DNA from: Brachyspira innocens ATCC 29796
GTDB lineage: Bacteria > Spirochaetota > Brachyspiria > Brachyspirales > Brachyspiraceae
Assembly: GCF_000384655.1 (NCBI RefSeq)
Contig: NZ_ARQI01000129.1
Coordinates: 62,001 to 126,000 of the forward strand
Direction of reading: 5' to 3'
DNA length: 64,000 bases
A model generated the notes under the pieces. The model had not been told where the DNA came from and did not search any database. It worked only from the letters and a program-made list of their open reading frames with translations. The translations under genes and the position numbers were made by a program. Below are positions 27,133 through 35,023 of this stretch, piece after piece; within the stretch, counting starts at the first letter, position 1; the number at the start of each line of letters is the position of its first letter.

Positions 27133-28182
27133 ATGCAAAATAAAAATATACCTACTGTAAGATGGACTGGGGAAGAATTATATATACTTGACCAAACATT
27201 GATACCCATAACAGTAAAAGAAATAAAACTATCAAATGAAGAAGAAGCATATAATGCGATAAAAGAATTAAAGGTAAGAGGTGCTCCTGCAATAGGTGTT
27301 GCTGCTGCATATTCTTTGCTTATAAACTTAAAAAATAAAACTAATTTAAATACTAATGAGTTTATAAACTTTGTAGAAGAGAGAGCAAAATATTTAAACT
27401 CTTCAAGACCTACTGCTGTTAATTTAAGCTATGCCTTAAATAGAATGATAAACACTATAAAAGATAAAAAAGACAAATCATCTTTAGAACTATATAACAT
27501 ACTAGAAGAAGAAGCCAAAAAAATACATTCTGAAGATATTGATATATGCCAGAAAATAGGAGAATACGGTTCAGAGCTTTTAAAAGATAACTGCGGTATA
27601 TTAACACATTGCAATGCAGGAAGATTAGCTGTAAGCGGAATAGGAACAGCACTTGCCCCTATGTATATAGCTCATCAGAAAGGAATAAAAATAAGAGTAT
27701 ATGCTGATGAAACAAGACCGCTTCTTCAGGGAGCTAGACTAACTAGTTTTGAACTTCAGGAGGCTGGTATAGATGTTACTTTAATATGCGATAATATGGC
27801 TGCTTTTATAATGTCGAAAGGACTTGTTGACTTGGTAATAGTAGGCTGCGACAGGGTTGCTGAAAACGGAGACGCTGCAAATAAAATAGGAACTATGGGT
27901 GTAGCTATTTTAGCTAAATATTTCAATATACCTTTTTATATAGCATGTCCTTCTACAACATTTGATTTAAATACTAAAACTGGAAATGATATAATAATAG
28001 AAGAAAGAGATGCTAAAGAAGTTATTAATTTTGCAGGAGTACAAACTGCTCCTTTAGATATGAATGTAAGAAATCCAGCTTTTGATGTTACGCCTAATGA
28101 ACTTATAACAGGATTTATCACTGAAAAAGGCATAATAAAACCGCCTTACATAGAAAATTTAAAAGCACTTCTAACTAAATAG
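27133..28182 (+). CDS. mtnA: S-methyl-5-thioribose-1-phosphate isomerase
   Basis: 349 residues. It converts methylthioribose-1-phosphate to methylthioribulose-1-phosphate in the salvage of 5'-methylthioadenosine. Family motifs: KVRGAPAIGVAAAYSL near 50, the active-site ILTHCNAGRLA with C160, and GCDRVAENGDAANKIGT with D240; these positions match the catalytic Cys and Asp known for MtnA. Start ATG with GGAG upstream. mtnK follows 26 bases later. Confidence 0.94.
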   Translation: MQNKNIPTVRWTGEELYILDQTLIPITVKEIKLSNEEEAYNAIKELKVRGAPAIGVAAAYSLLINLKNKTNLNTNEFINFVEERAKYLNSSRPTAVNLSYALNRMINTIKDKKDKSSLELYNILEEEAKKIHSEDIDICQKIGEYGSELLKDNCGILTHCNAGRLAVSGIGTALAPMYIAHQKGIKIRVYADETRPLLQGARLTSFELQEAGIDVTLICDNMAAFIMSKGLVDLVIVGCDRVAENGDAANKIGTMGVAILAKYFNIPFYIACPSTTFDLNTKTGNDIIIEERDAKEVINFAGVQTAPLDMNVRNPAFDVTPNELITGFITEKGIIKPPYIENLKALLTK

Positions 28183-28208
28183 ATAAAATATATAAAGGAG
28201 ATATAAAT

Positions 28209-29471
28209 ATGGCTTATAAACAATTAAATATTAATACTATATCAGACTATTTAAAAACAATTGATGAAATGAAAAATATATTCTCAAGTTTTGATGATTT
28301 AGTTATAACAGAAATTGGAGATGGAAATTTAAATTATGTATACAGTATTACAAATAAAAACAATGATAAGGAAACTGTAATATTAAAACAGTCCGTTCCT
28401 TTTTTAAGATGCGTTGGAGAAAACTATCCATTAGAAAAAGACAGAATGAAAATAGAAATAAAAACACTCAAAGAACAGTACAAATTATGTCCTAATTTAG
28501 TGCCTAAAATATATTATGATTCTGATGATATGTGCGTTGTTATAATGCAGAACCTAAATAAACATAAAGTACTCAGAGGAGAAATAATAAACGGAAGAAA
28601 ATTTCCAAAAGCTGCAGAAGATTTAACCGATTTTCTTTCAAAAACATTATTTTTCACATCCGATTATTATTTAGACAGCAAAACAAAAAAGGCACTTGTC
28701 TCTGAATATATGAATGCTGAATTATGCAGTTTAACAGAGGATTTTATTTTTACTCACCCTTTTGAAGATAATGAAACCAATGTGTTTTATGATGAATTAA
28801 ATATAGAAAAAGTAAAACAATTTCAAAGAGATTCTAATCTAAAAACAGCAGCAGCTGAAATGAAATACGCCTTTATGACAAAAGCAGAAGCATTACTTCA
28901 TGGAGATTTTCATTTGGGAAGTTTTATGGGCAATGAAGAAGAAACTTATGTAATAGACCCCGAATTTGCATTTTATGGTCCTATAGGTTTTGATATAGGA
29001 AAAGCAAGTGCTAACTTTTTTATGGCTTATATATCTCAGGAATATCATCAAAAAAGACTTGGTACAAATTCTATAGAGTTTAGAAAATGGCTTTTTGATA
29101 CTGCTAAATATATGATAACAGGTACTTTAGAAAAATTTGAAAAATTATGGAAAAAACACTTAAAAGAAACTAAACCTCTATATTGGAATTATGATGAAGG
29201 AGAAAAACATTCTGAAGAGTATATAAAAACTGTATTAAACAGAATATTTAAAGATGCTGTTGGTTTTGCAGGCTGCGTACTTATAAGAAGAACTTTAGGA
29301 CTTGCTAAAAATAAAGATATTGCTTCAATAGAAGATTTAAAAGAAAGAGCAAGGCTTGATTGGATATGTTTAGAAATAGGAAGAGAGTTTTTAGTAAATA
29401 GAGATAGTATTGAAAATATAGAAAAAGTTTCTGATATTGTAAATAAATATTCAAGCATAGATAAAATTTAA
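28209..29471 (+). CDS. mtnK: S-methyl-5-thioribose kinase
   Basis: 420 residues, kinase of the aminoglycoside-phosphotransferase/choline-kinase fold. It phosphorylates methylthioribose, making the substrate of MtnA. Motifs: EIGDGNLNYVYSI (glycine loop, about 36-48), LKQSVPFLRCVGENYPLEKD, the catalytic LLHGDFHLGSFM and VIDPEFAFYGPIGFDIG (metal-binding D). AAGGAG lies 8 bases before the ATG. In organisms lacking the full methionine salvage pathway, MtnK-MtnA feed an aldolase (DHAP) shunt that can also recycle 5'-deoxyadenosine; no aldolase is in the window. Confidence 0.93.
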   Translation: MAYKQLNINTISDYLKTIDEMKNIFSSFDDLVITEIGDGNLNYVYSITNKNNDKETVILKQSVPFLRCVGENYPLEKDRMKIEIKTLKEQYKLCPNLVPKIYYDSDDMCVVIMQNLNKHKVLRGEIINGRKFPKAAEDLTDFLSKTLFFTSDYYLDSKTKKALVSEYMNAELCSLTEDFIFTHPFEDNETNVFYDELNIEKVKQFQRDSNLKTAAAEMKYAFMTKAEALLHGDFHLGSFMGNEEETYVIDPEFAFYGPIGFDIGKASANFFMAYISQEYHQKRLGTNSIEFRKWLFDTAKYMITGTLEKFEKLWKKHLKETKPLYWNYDEGEKHSEEYIKTVLNRIFKDAVGFAGCVLIRRTLGLAKNKDIASIEDLKERARLDWICLEIGREFLVNRDSIENIEKVSDIVNKYSSIDKI

Positions 29472-29533
29472 TCTATTTTAAGCTTATAACTATAACTTTG
29501 ATTACAAGGTGAAATGCATATTGTAGAAATTAT

Positions 29534-29560
29534 TGACTATAATATTTAAAGTGTTATCAT
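29534..29560 (+). promoter_or_regulatory. Promoter of rhodanese 2
   Basis: TTGACT (29534-29539), 16 bases, TATCAT; embedded in the 12-mer ATTGACTATAAT shared with the promoter of rhodanese 1. Confidence 0.45.
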
Positions 29561-29595
29561 TAACATAAACAATTTATTAAAAGGAGTTTTTTATT

Positions 29596-29988
29596 ATGAA
29601 AAAACATATTAGTATTTCATTTATTATTTTATCATTATTACTTTTTAGTATTCAGGCATTCTCTCAGGCAAAAGCAAACGGATTGGATTTAAAGAAAACT
29701 GTATCATTATTAAAATCTGATTCAAGCATTGTAATACTTGATGTGAGAACACCAGAAGAAATTAAAGAAACAGGTATTATCAAAAATGCTGTAAATATAG
29801 ATTTTAAAGCAAACGATTTTAAAACAAAAGCATCAGCATTAGATAAAAATAAAACATATGTAATATACTGCAGATCAGGCAACCGTGCTGGTCAAGCTGC
29901 TCAGGTTATGTCTGATATGGGATTCAAAAATATCAGTTATCTAAAAGGTGCTGGATATGCTGAATTATCTAAAGAATTAAATAAATAA
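29596..29988 (+). CDS. Secreted rhodanese-domain protein 2
   Basis: 130 residues. A cleavable Sec signal (cut probably after AFS at residue 23) leads into one rhodanese domain: VILDVRTPEEIKETG (46-60), NIDFKANDF, and the active loop VIYCRSGNRAGQA with catalytic Cys 92. It closely resembles rhodanese 1 but would be soluble in the periplasm. AAGGAG precedes the ATG. It has its own promoter and a strong terminator, so it forms its own transcript. Confidence 0.9.
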   Translation: MKKHISISFIILSLLLFSIQAFSQAKANGLDLKKTVSLLKSDSSIVILDVRTPEEIKETGIIKNAVNIDFKANDFKTKASALDKNKTYVIYCRSGNRAGQAAQVMSDMGFKNISYLKGAGYAELSKELNK

Positions 29989-30003
29989 TTTCATTTTTTA
30001 TTA

Positions 30004-30036
30004 AAAAGGGCTGTAGTTAAAGCTGCAGCTCTTTTT
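30004..30036 (+). terminator. Terminator of rhodanese 2
   Basis: AAAAGGGCTGTAG pairs (two G-U pairs) with CTGCAGCTCTTTT around a six-base loop, followed by a T run to 30036. The 30037-30238 remainder shows nothing else. Confidence 0.8.
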
Positions 30037-30238
30037 ATAAATTTTAGAAAAAATAATAAATTATATACAGTCATAATTAATAAAAATCTCCATAAAAAAT
30101 TAAATCAATTATACTATAAATGACATATTAATACTTTAAAACTATATAAAAATATATTGCCTATTGCAACATAAATCTATATAAAGTAAAATGCTCAAAA
30201 AAACAATATAAAAAAATATAAAAATTGAGGAGAAAATT

Positions 30239-32239
30239 ATGAAAAGGTATTTAACAATAAAAAACTTTAGGAACATTAATCCAGTTTTGGAAAATGAGGG
30301 AAGCAAAGAAAATGAATTAAAGTACGGAAGATTATACCTTAACGGAGATATGAAACAGGGAGCTTTAATAAGTATAATAGGAGCTAACGGCATTGGAAAA
30401 AGTAATATACTTTCTGCAGTAGAAAAAGCTTTTACAGGCTGTATAGACGATAAAAGAGATAATCCCAAAATAGAAGGCTTTATAAACTGTAAACCAGAAA
30501 TTTCAATATTTATAGAAACTGATGAAGGAATCATATATAAAGGTAATGCTCAGAATAAAAATATTGTATGGACTGTTATAGAAAACAAAGATTTATATGA
30601 TATTGTCTTGAAAAAAAATTATATATATAAAATACTTAATTATATATTTAAAAGTGATGATGAAGCGTATAAAGATAATGAGCTATTTTATATTTATAAA
30701 AATAATTATAATGTTGATAATAATATAAAAACTGATAATAATGAAGAAGAAAATTTTAATGATATATTAAATTATTCTTCAGAAAAAATTTTGGATATAA
30801 TTTCTAAATACAAAGAAAATAAGAAAGTAGATAAATTAAAACTATTAATAAGCATACTTAAAACAGAATATTATGAACTTGATAAATGGAATAATTATTA
30901 TAATATATTATTAGACGAAGATAAAATAAATAAGAGCAATTTACAATATTTAACAGATATACTAATAAAAATTGACGGTATAGAAAACTCTCAAGTATAT
31001 GTTCATAAAAACAATATAAAAAGTGATGAACTTGTGGTATCATGCTATAAAAAAAATGAGAACTCGATTTCAAAACATAACAGAAAAAATAACAATAAAA
31101 ACTTTATTAAAGAATCTAATTTTCTATATTCTTTATTTAAATCAGCCAATAACTTGGAAATGTATGAATATATATCAGATAATTACAGCAATATACTATC
31201 TGATGTAGCATTTGCAAAACAAACAGAAAATGAAATAAATAAAATATTAGAAAATACTATATCTAAAAGATTTAATGATTTATATATATCAAACAATGAA
31301 TTATACAAATCAAATAGTGATTATAGTTTTAAGATATCATTAGAAAAAGAATTCATAAAAATATATTTTGAAAGCAAAAACGGACTTACAAATTTAGAAA
31401 ATGAGTCTGAAGGATTTAATTGGTTTTTCAGTTTATTTTTCAACACATTGAATTATAATGAGTTTAAAAAAGGAGATATTATTATAATAGATGAGCCAGA
31501 GCAGCATTTATCAGTACCAGTAATAAAAGAACTTAGAGAATTTTTAAAACAGTTTGCAAAAGACAATGGAGTTACAATTATAACATCTGTTCAAATTCCA
31601 TATTTTGCTGATATAAATTATTTAGACGAATTAAAAATAGCCGAAATAAAACAGGACGGTATAGGAATAAAAATTGAAAATGACTTCTCTGCAACTTACG
31701 GCAAATCAGATACTCTTGAAAAAATTATAAATGCATTTGGTATAAAACATATAGATATTACCAGAGATACAAAACTGATATATGTAGAAGGAATTATAGA
31801 CTATAATTATTTTACGGCCTTTAAAATACTTATGGAATATATAGAAAATAAAGAAATAGATATAGCATTCATGCCTATTAATGGTATAGGAAGAGAAAAT
31901 GATGAAAAGCAAAAAAATATCATAATAGAAGGATTATGCAATATATCAAAAAAACCTTCTATATTAATTGACGGTGATAACTCCGCTAATCAATTTAAAG
32001 AACTCGCTAAAAATACAAATCTTAAAGTAACACAGCTAACAGATATAAACAGCAATTTTGTTACTATAGAAGATTTATTTAGTGATGAGGATAAACAAAT
32101 TTACAAAATAGATAAAAAAAATAAAGATGCACTTTATTCAAGTTTATTTAAAAATAATATAATAGACTATTATAATAAAGAATTAATATCTAAGGAAACA
32201 ATAGATAATTTCTTTAAGGTGATAAGAGAAATAGATTAA
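30239..32239 (+). CDS. OLD-like ATPase with C-terminal TOPRIM domain
   Basis: 666 residues. N-terminal SMC/ABC-type ATPase: Walker A IGANGIGKSN (about 47-56), an insert of helical, Asn/Lys-rich sequence (about 100-370), Walker B DIIIIDEPEQHLS (D near 418) and a sensor region ITSVQIPYFA. The C-terminal third has TOPRIM features: LIYVEGIIDYNYF (acidic E near 515) and SILIDGDNSAN (DGD near 578). This is the architecture of OLD-family nucleases, some of which act in phage defence. No helicase partner (as in Gabija) is adjacent, so it would be a solitary class. Start has GAGGAG; terminator at 32261-32292. No known gene name. Confidence 0.75.
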   Translation: MKRYLTIKNFRNINPVLENEGSKENELKYGRLYLNGDMKQGALISIIGANGIGKSNILSAVEKAFTGCIDDKRDNPKIEGFINCKPEISIFIETDEGIIYKGNAQNKNIVWTVIENKDLYDIVLKKNYIYKILNYIFKSDDEAYKDNELFYIYKNNYNVDNNIKTDNNEEENFNDILNYSSEKILDIISKYKENKKVDKLKLLISILKTEYYELDKWNNYYNILLDEDKINKSNLQYLTDILIKIDGIENSQVYVHKNNIKSDELVVSCYKKNENSISKHNRKNNNKNFIKESNFLYSLFKSANNLEMYEYISDNYSNILSDVAFAKQTENEINKILENTISKRFNDLYISNNELYKSNSDYSFKISLEKEFIKIYFESKNGLTNLENESEGFNWFFSLFFNTLNYNEFKKGDIIIIDEPEQHLSVPVIKELREFLKQFAKDNGVTIITSVQIPYFADINYLDELKIAEIKQDGIGIKIENDFSATYGKSDTLEKIINAFGIKHIDITRDTKLIYVEGIIDYNYFTAFKILMEYIENKEIDIAFMPINGIGRENDEKQKNIIIEGLCNISKKPSILIDGDNSANQFKELAKNTNLKVTQLTDINSNFVTIEDLFSDEDKQIYKIDKKNKDALYSSLFKNNIIDYYNKELISKETIDNFFKVIREID

Positions 32240-32260
32240 TAGAAATAATTTATAATAAAT

Positions 32261-32292
32261 AAAAGGGACTATTTTTTAATAGCCCCTTTTTT
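32261..32292. terminator. Bidirectional terminator between convergent genes
   Basis: AAAAGGG-A-CTATT pairs with AATAG-C-CCCTTTT around a TTTT loop, with a T run on the plus strand and the A run giving T on the minus strand. It can serve both the OLD-like gene and the aminotransferase. Confidence 0.8.
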
Positions 32293-32308
32293 AATTTTAA
32301 TATAAAAA

Positions 32309-33508
32309 TTATTTTTCTACTTCTTTTTTATATTTTATTAAGCCTTGTTTTAATATTTCCATAGATCTTTTTAAGTCTTTAGCTTCCAAAGCATAACACA
32401 TTCTAACTTCATCTTTACCCAAACCTTCAGTAGCATAAAAACCTTCACCAGGAGCAAACATTACAGTTTCATTATCAAGATTAAAATCTTTTAAAAGCCA
32501 TATAGCAAAATCCTCAGCATTTTTTACTGGAAGTTTTGCAAGTACATAAAATGCACCTTCAGGTTCTTTCATTACTACGCCGTCCATCTTTGTAAGCTCT
32601 TCAAATAATATTTTTCTTCTATTATCATACTCTTTTCTAGCAGCTTCAAAATAGTTCTCTGGTAAATCATATAAAGCAGCAGCACCAACCATTTCAAGTG
32701 TAGGAGCTGATAATCTAGCCTGACATTCTCTAAATACTGCATTACTGAAATCTTTGTTTTTGCTTATTATACAGCCTATTCTAGCTCCGCATGCTGAGAA
32801 TCTTTTTGATATAGAATCAATTATTACAACATTATCAGCCAAATCTTTATAAGTACCAAAACTGATTGCTTTTCTCTCTCCGTAAACAAATTCTCTATAT
32901 ACTTCATCGCTTATGATGAACATATTATGTTTTTTAGCAAGATAAGCTATATCATCAAGCTCTTCTTTAGTAGATACAACACCAGTAGGGTTTGAAGGGT
33001 TAGAGAACATATATGCTTTTGTCTTTGGAGTAATATGTTTTTCTATCTCATCGCGTTTAGGAAGATGGAATCCGTTTTCTGCATAAGTTCTAACAGCATT
33101 ACGTTTTATATCAAGCACATCATAAAAACTGTTATAATTAGCATAGTAAGGCTCTGCTACCAAAATTTCATCACCCTCATCAAAAATAGCAAGCAAACTA
33201 AATAATATTGCTTCACTTCCGCCGTTAGTAATAGTTATTTCATTTTCTTCATAATGAACACCTAATTTATCATAATACTCCTGAATCTTATTAATAAGCG
33301 GCTTCATACCTCTTGAATTCTCATATTTAAGAGTTTTTCCTTTATATTTGGAAATAGCTTCTAAAAATACACTTGGTGTTTCAATATCAGGCTGTCCTAT
33401 ATTAAGATGGTATATTTTTATTCCTCTTTTTACAGCCTCTTCAGCATATGGATTTAACTTTCTTACAGGCGAAGTTTTAAGCCTTTGAATTCTTTTAGAT
33501 ATATACAT
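32309..33508 (-). CDS. PLP-dependent class I aminotransferase (aspartate aminotransferase-like)
   Basis: 399 residues from the ATG at 33508; an upstream TTG (33520) is actually part of the TTGGAGAG ribosome site. Motifs: YHLNIGQPDIETP (about 33-45), ITNGGSEAILFSLLAI, MFSNPSNPTGVVST (NPTG), ISDEVYREFVYG and the PLP-lysine segment IDSISKRFSACGARIGCII near 240. This is the aspartate/aromatic aminotransferase branch; substrate not certain. It is a different subfamily from the gene at 24070. Cytoplasmic. It lies downstream of the tRNA-Lys/tRNA-Glu pair but a terminator separates them. Confidence 0.87.
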   Translation of the reverse strand: MYISKRIQRLKTSPVRKLNPYAEEAVKRGIKIYHLNIGQPDIETPSVFLEAISKYKGKTLKYENSRGMKPLINKIQEYYDKLGVHYEENEITITNGGSEAILFSLLAIFDEGDEILVAEPYYANYNSFYDVLDIKRNAVRTYAENGFHLPKRDEIEKHITPKTKAYMFSNPSNPTGVVSTKEELDDIAYLAKKHNMFIISDEVYREFVYGERKAISFGTYKDLADNVVIIDSISKRFSACGARIGCIISKNKDFSNAVFRECQARLSAPTLEMVGAAALYDLPENYFEAARKEYDNRRKILFEELTKMDGVVMKEPEGAFYVLAKLPVKNAEDFAIWLLKDFNLDNETVMFAPGEGFYATEGLGKDEVRMCYALEAKDLKRSMEILKQGLIKYKKEVEK

Positions 33509-33636
33509 ATTTCTCTCCAAATTTTTATATATAGTAATCTAAAAAGAGAGAATATACCAAAGTATTAAAATTGTCAATACAATTTATTTATAATATTAAA
33601 ATTTTTGTAATTGATTACATAGAAAATATAAAACAT

Positions 33637-33664
33637 AAAAAAACCATACTCTCTAAAGTATGGT
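33637..33664 (-). terminator. Terminator of the tRNA-Lys/tRNA-Glu transcript
   Basis: On the minus strand ACCATACT, six-base loop, AGTATGGT (33664-33643) and then seven T residues, ten bases past tRNA-Glu. Confidence 0.85.
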
Positions 33665-33673
33665 AAGAAAATG

Positions 33674-33746
33674 AACCGGTGACGGGTTTCGAACCCGCGA
33701 ATGCAGGAATGAAAATCCTGTGTGTTAGCCACTTCACCACACCGGC
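33674..33746 (-). tRNA. tRNA-Glu (anticodon UUC)
   Basis: A complete cloverleaf: acceptor GCCGGTG with CACCGGT, D arm GTG/CAC, anticodon stem CAGGA/TCCTG around TTTTCAT (anticodon TTC), T arm GCGGG-TTCGAAA-CCCGT. Two oddities: the first pair is G1-U72 and the discriminator is U. CCA is not encoded. It lies 26 bases after tRNA-Lys in one transcript. Confidence 0.93.
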
Positions 33747-33772
33747 ATATTAAATAGAATATAAACTCTATG

Positions 33773-33845
33773 TGAGCCAAGAAAGGTTCGAACTTTCGAC
33801 AACCGCCTTAAAAGGGCGATGCTCTACCGACTGAGCTATTGGCCC
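33773..33845 (-). tRNA. tRNA-Lys (anticodon UUU)
   Basis: Acceptor GGGCCAA/TTGGCTC, D arm GCTC/GAGC with AGTCGGTA, anticodon stem TCGCC/GGCGG around CTTTTAA (anticodon TTT), T arm GAAAG-TTCGAAC-CTTTC, discriminator A. CCA not encoded. Confidence 0.96.
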
Positions 33846-33874
33846 GTTTGTTTCATTCATTTGAATGTTTGTAT

Positions 33875-33902
33875 ATAATAGCATATTATTATTTTTTGTC
33901 AA
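33875..33902 (-). promoter_or_regulatory. Promoter of the tRNA-Lys/tRNA-Glu operon
   Basis: Minus-strand TTGACA (33902-33897), 16 bases, TATTAT (33880-33875), about 30 bases before tRNA-Lys. Confidence 0.8.
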
Positions 33903-33931
33903 GTACCAAAAATAATTTTTTTCATAATTAT

Positions 33932-34645
33932 TTATTCAAATATATTCCAAGGATTATAATTAGGTAAATCCGCCTCGGCATAGATATATTCATCTTTTGT
34001 AGGGTGAGGAAATCTCAAACTTTTGGCAAATAAGGCTAAAGGAACATCATCTCTGTCATATTTTATATAGTTTCCGTATTTCCTGTCTCCATATATGGTA
34101 TGACCTATATTTGAAAGCTGAACTCTTATTTGATGAAACCTTCCTGTCTCTAATTCTATTTTTAATAGGCTCAGATTTTTTATTAAATCTTCTTTTACAA
34201 CCTCGTATTTTAATTTTGCTATTTTGGCATTTTTAGTATTTTCAAAAACCACCTGAGCAATATTACCCAATTTATTTGTCTTTTTTATAAGATAGTTTTC
34301 AAGCCTACCCTCTTTATCTAAAAGTATGCCATTAACAACAGCATAATAAGTCTTTTCAAATTTTCTATCTCTTATAGCCTCGCTTAATCTTGAAGCTGCC
34401 TTAGAAGTTTTGGCAAAAACCATTATTCCAGATACTGGTCTGTCTAATCTATGAACAAGCCCCAAAAATACATTTCCTTTTTTATTGTATTTTATTTTTA
34501 TATAATCTTTTATATTATCAAAAAAAGATAAATCTCCAGTTATATCACCCTGAACGGGTATATTAGGAGGCTTCACTGCCACTATTATATGATTATCCTC
34601 ATATATTGGATTAATGTAATTTGTCATTTCTTTTTCTATATTCAT
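33932..34645 (-). CDS. RluA-family rRNA/tRNA pseudouridine synthase
   Basis: 237 residues from ATG 34645. It isomerises uridine to pseudouridine. The catalytic motif is GLVHRLDRPVSGIMVFAK (D68), the fold opening is IVAVKPPNIPVQGD (21-34), and ETGRFHQIRVQLSNIGHTIYGDRKYG is the conserved RluA-class segment. No S4 domain. The open frame continues up to 34759, but a promoter (TTGACA-N16-TAAAAT, 34705-34678) lies inside that extension, so the start must be downstream of it. Which RNA site it modifies cannot be told. Confidence 0.88.
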   Translation of the reverse strand: MNIEKEMTNYINPIYEDNHIIVAVKPPNIPVQGDITGDLSFFDNIKDYIKIKYNKKGNVFLGLVHRLDRPVSGIMVFAKTSKAASRLSEAIRDRKFEKTYYAVVNGILLDKEGRLENYLIKKTNKLGNIAQVVFENTKNAKIAKLKYEVVKEDLIKNLSLLKIELETGRFHQIRVQLSNIGHTIYGDRKYGNYIKYDRDDVPLALFAKSLRFPHPTKDEYIYAEADLPNYNPWNIFE

Positions 34646-34677
34646 ATTTTTACCGCTATGTATTTTAATAGTAAAAT

Positions 34678-34705
34678 ATTTTAAAGCATTAGAAGTTATT
34701 GTCAA
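34678..34705 (-). promoter_or_regulatory. Promoter of the pseudouridine synthase gene
   Basis: Minus-strand TTGACA (34705-34700), 16 bases, TAAAAT (34683-34678), about 33 bases before the chosen ATG; it decides the start of this gene. Confidence 0.68.
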
Positions 34706-34767
34706 GTGTATAAAATTAATTATTAAACTAGTGAATAGATTATTTGATTGGGAAAACAAAAGAAATG

Positions 34768-34840
34768 TGCCCAGTCAGGGAATCGAACCCTAGACACAAG
34801 GATTTTCAGTCCTTTGCTCTACCTACTGAGCTAACTGGGC
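34768..34840 (-). tRNA. tRNA-Phe (anticodon GAA)
   Basis: Acceptor GCCCAGT/ACTGGGC, D arm GCTC/GAGC, anticodon stem AAGGA/TCCTT around CTGAAAA (anticodon GAA), T arm TAGGG-TTCGATT-CCCTG, discriminator A. CCA not encoded. Confidence 0.96.
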
Positions 34841-34851
34841 AAGTGATAATT

Positions 34852-34879
34852 ATCATAACATACATATAAAAAATGTCAA
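34852..34879 (-). promoter_or_regulatory. Promoter of tRNA-Phe
   Basis: Minus-strand TTGACA (34879-34874), 16 bases, TATGAT (34857-34852). A 12-base palindrome, TGATAATTATCA, runs from the -10 into the start region. Confidence 0.75.
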
Positions 34880-34936
34880 GTATTAATATAAAAATTATTA
34901 CAAAAAATATATTTTTGGGTTTATATTCTATATATT

Positions 34937-34964
34937 TTGACAAATAATAATGTTAATATATAAT
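34937..34964 (+). promoter_or_regulatory. Promoter of the GldG-like gene and radA
   Basis: TTGACA (34937-34942), 16 bases, TATAAT (34959-34964), a full consensus match, about 60 bases before the GldG-like ATG. Confidence 0.8.
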
Positions 34965-35023
34965 ATGTTCTTTAATCTAAAATATATTAATTAAATAAAA
35001 AACACTTAATGAGCAGGTAATAC

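Noticed and set aside
30239-32239. Gabija system (GajA-like)
   Set aside because: No UvrD-type helicase gene is adjacent; terminators lie on both sides of the gene region.
32309-33664. Cotranscription of the second aminotransferase with the tRNAs
   Set aside because: A strong terminator at 33637-33664 separates them.
34646-34759. N-terminal extension of the pseudouridine synthase
   Set aside because: A -35/-10 pair lies inside it and the sequence shows no homology to the family.
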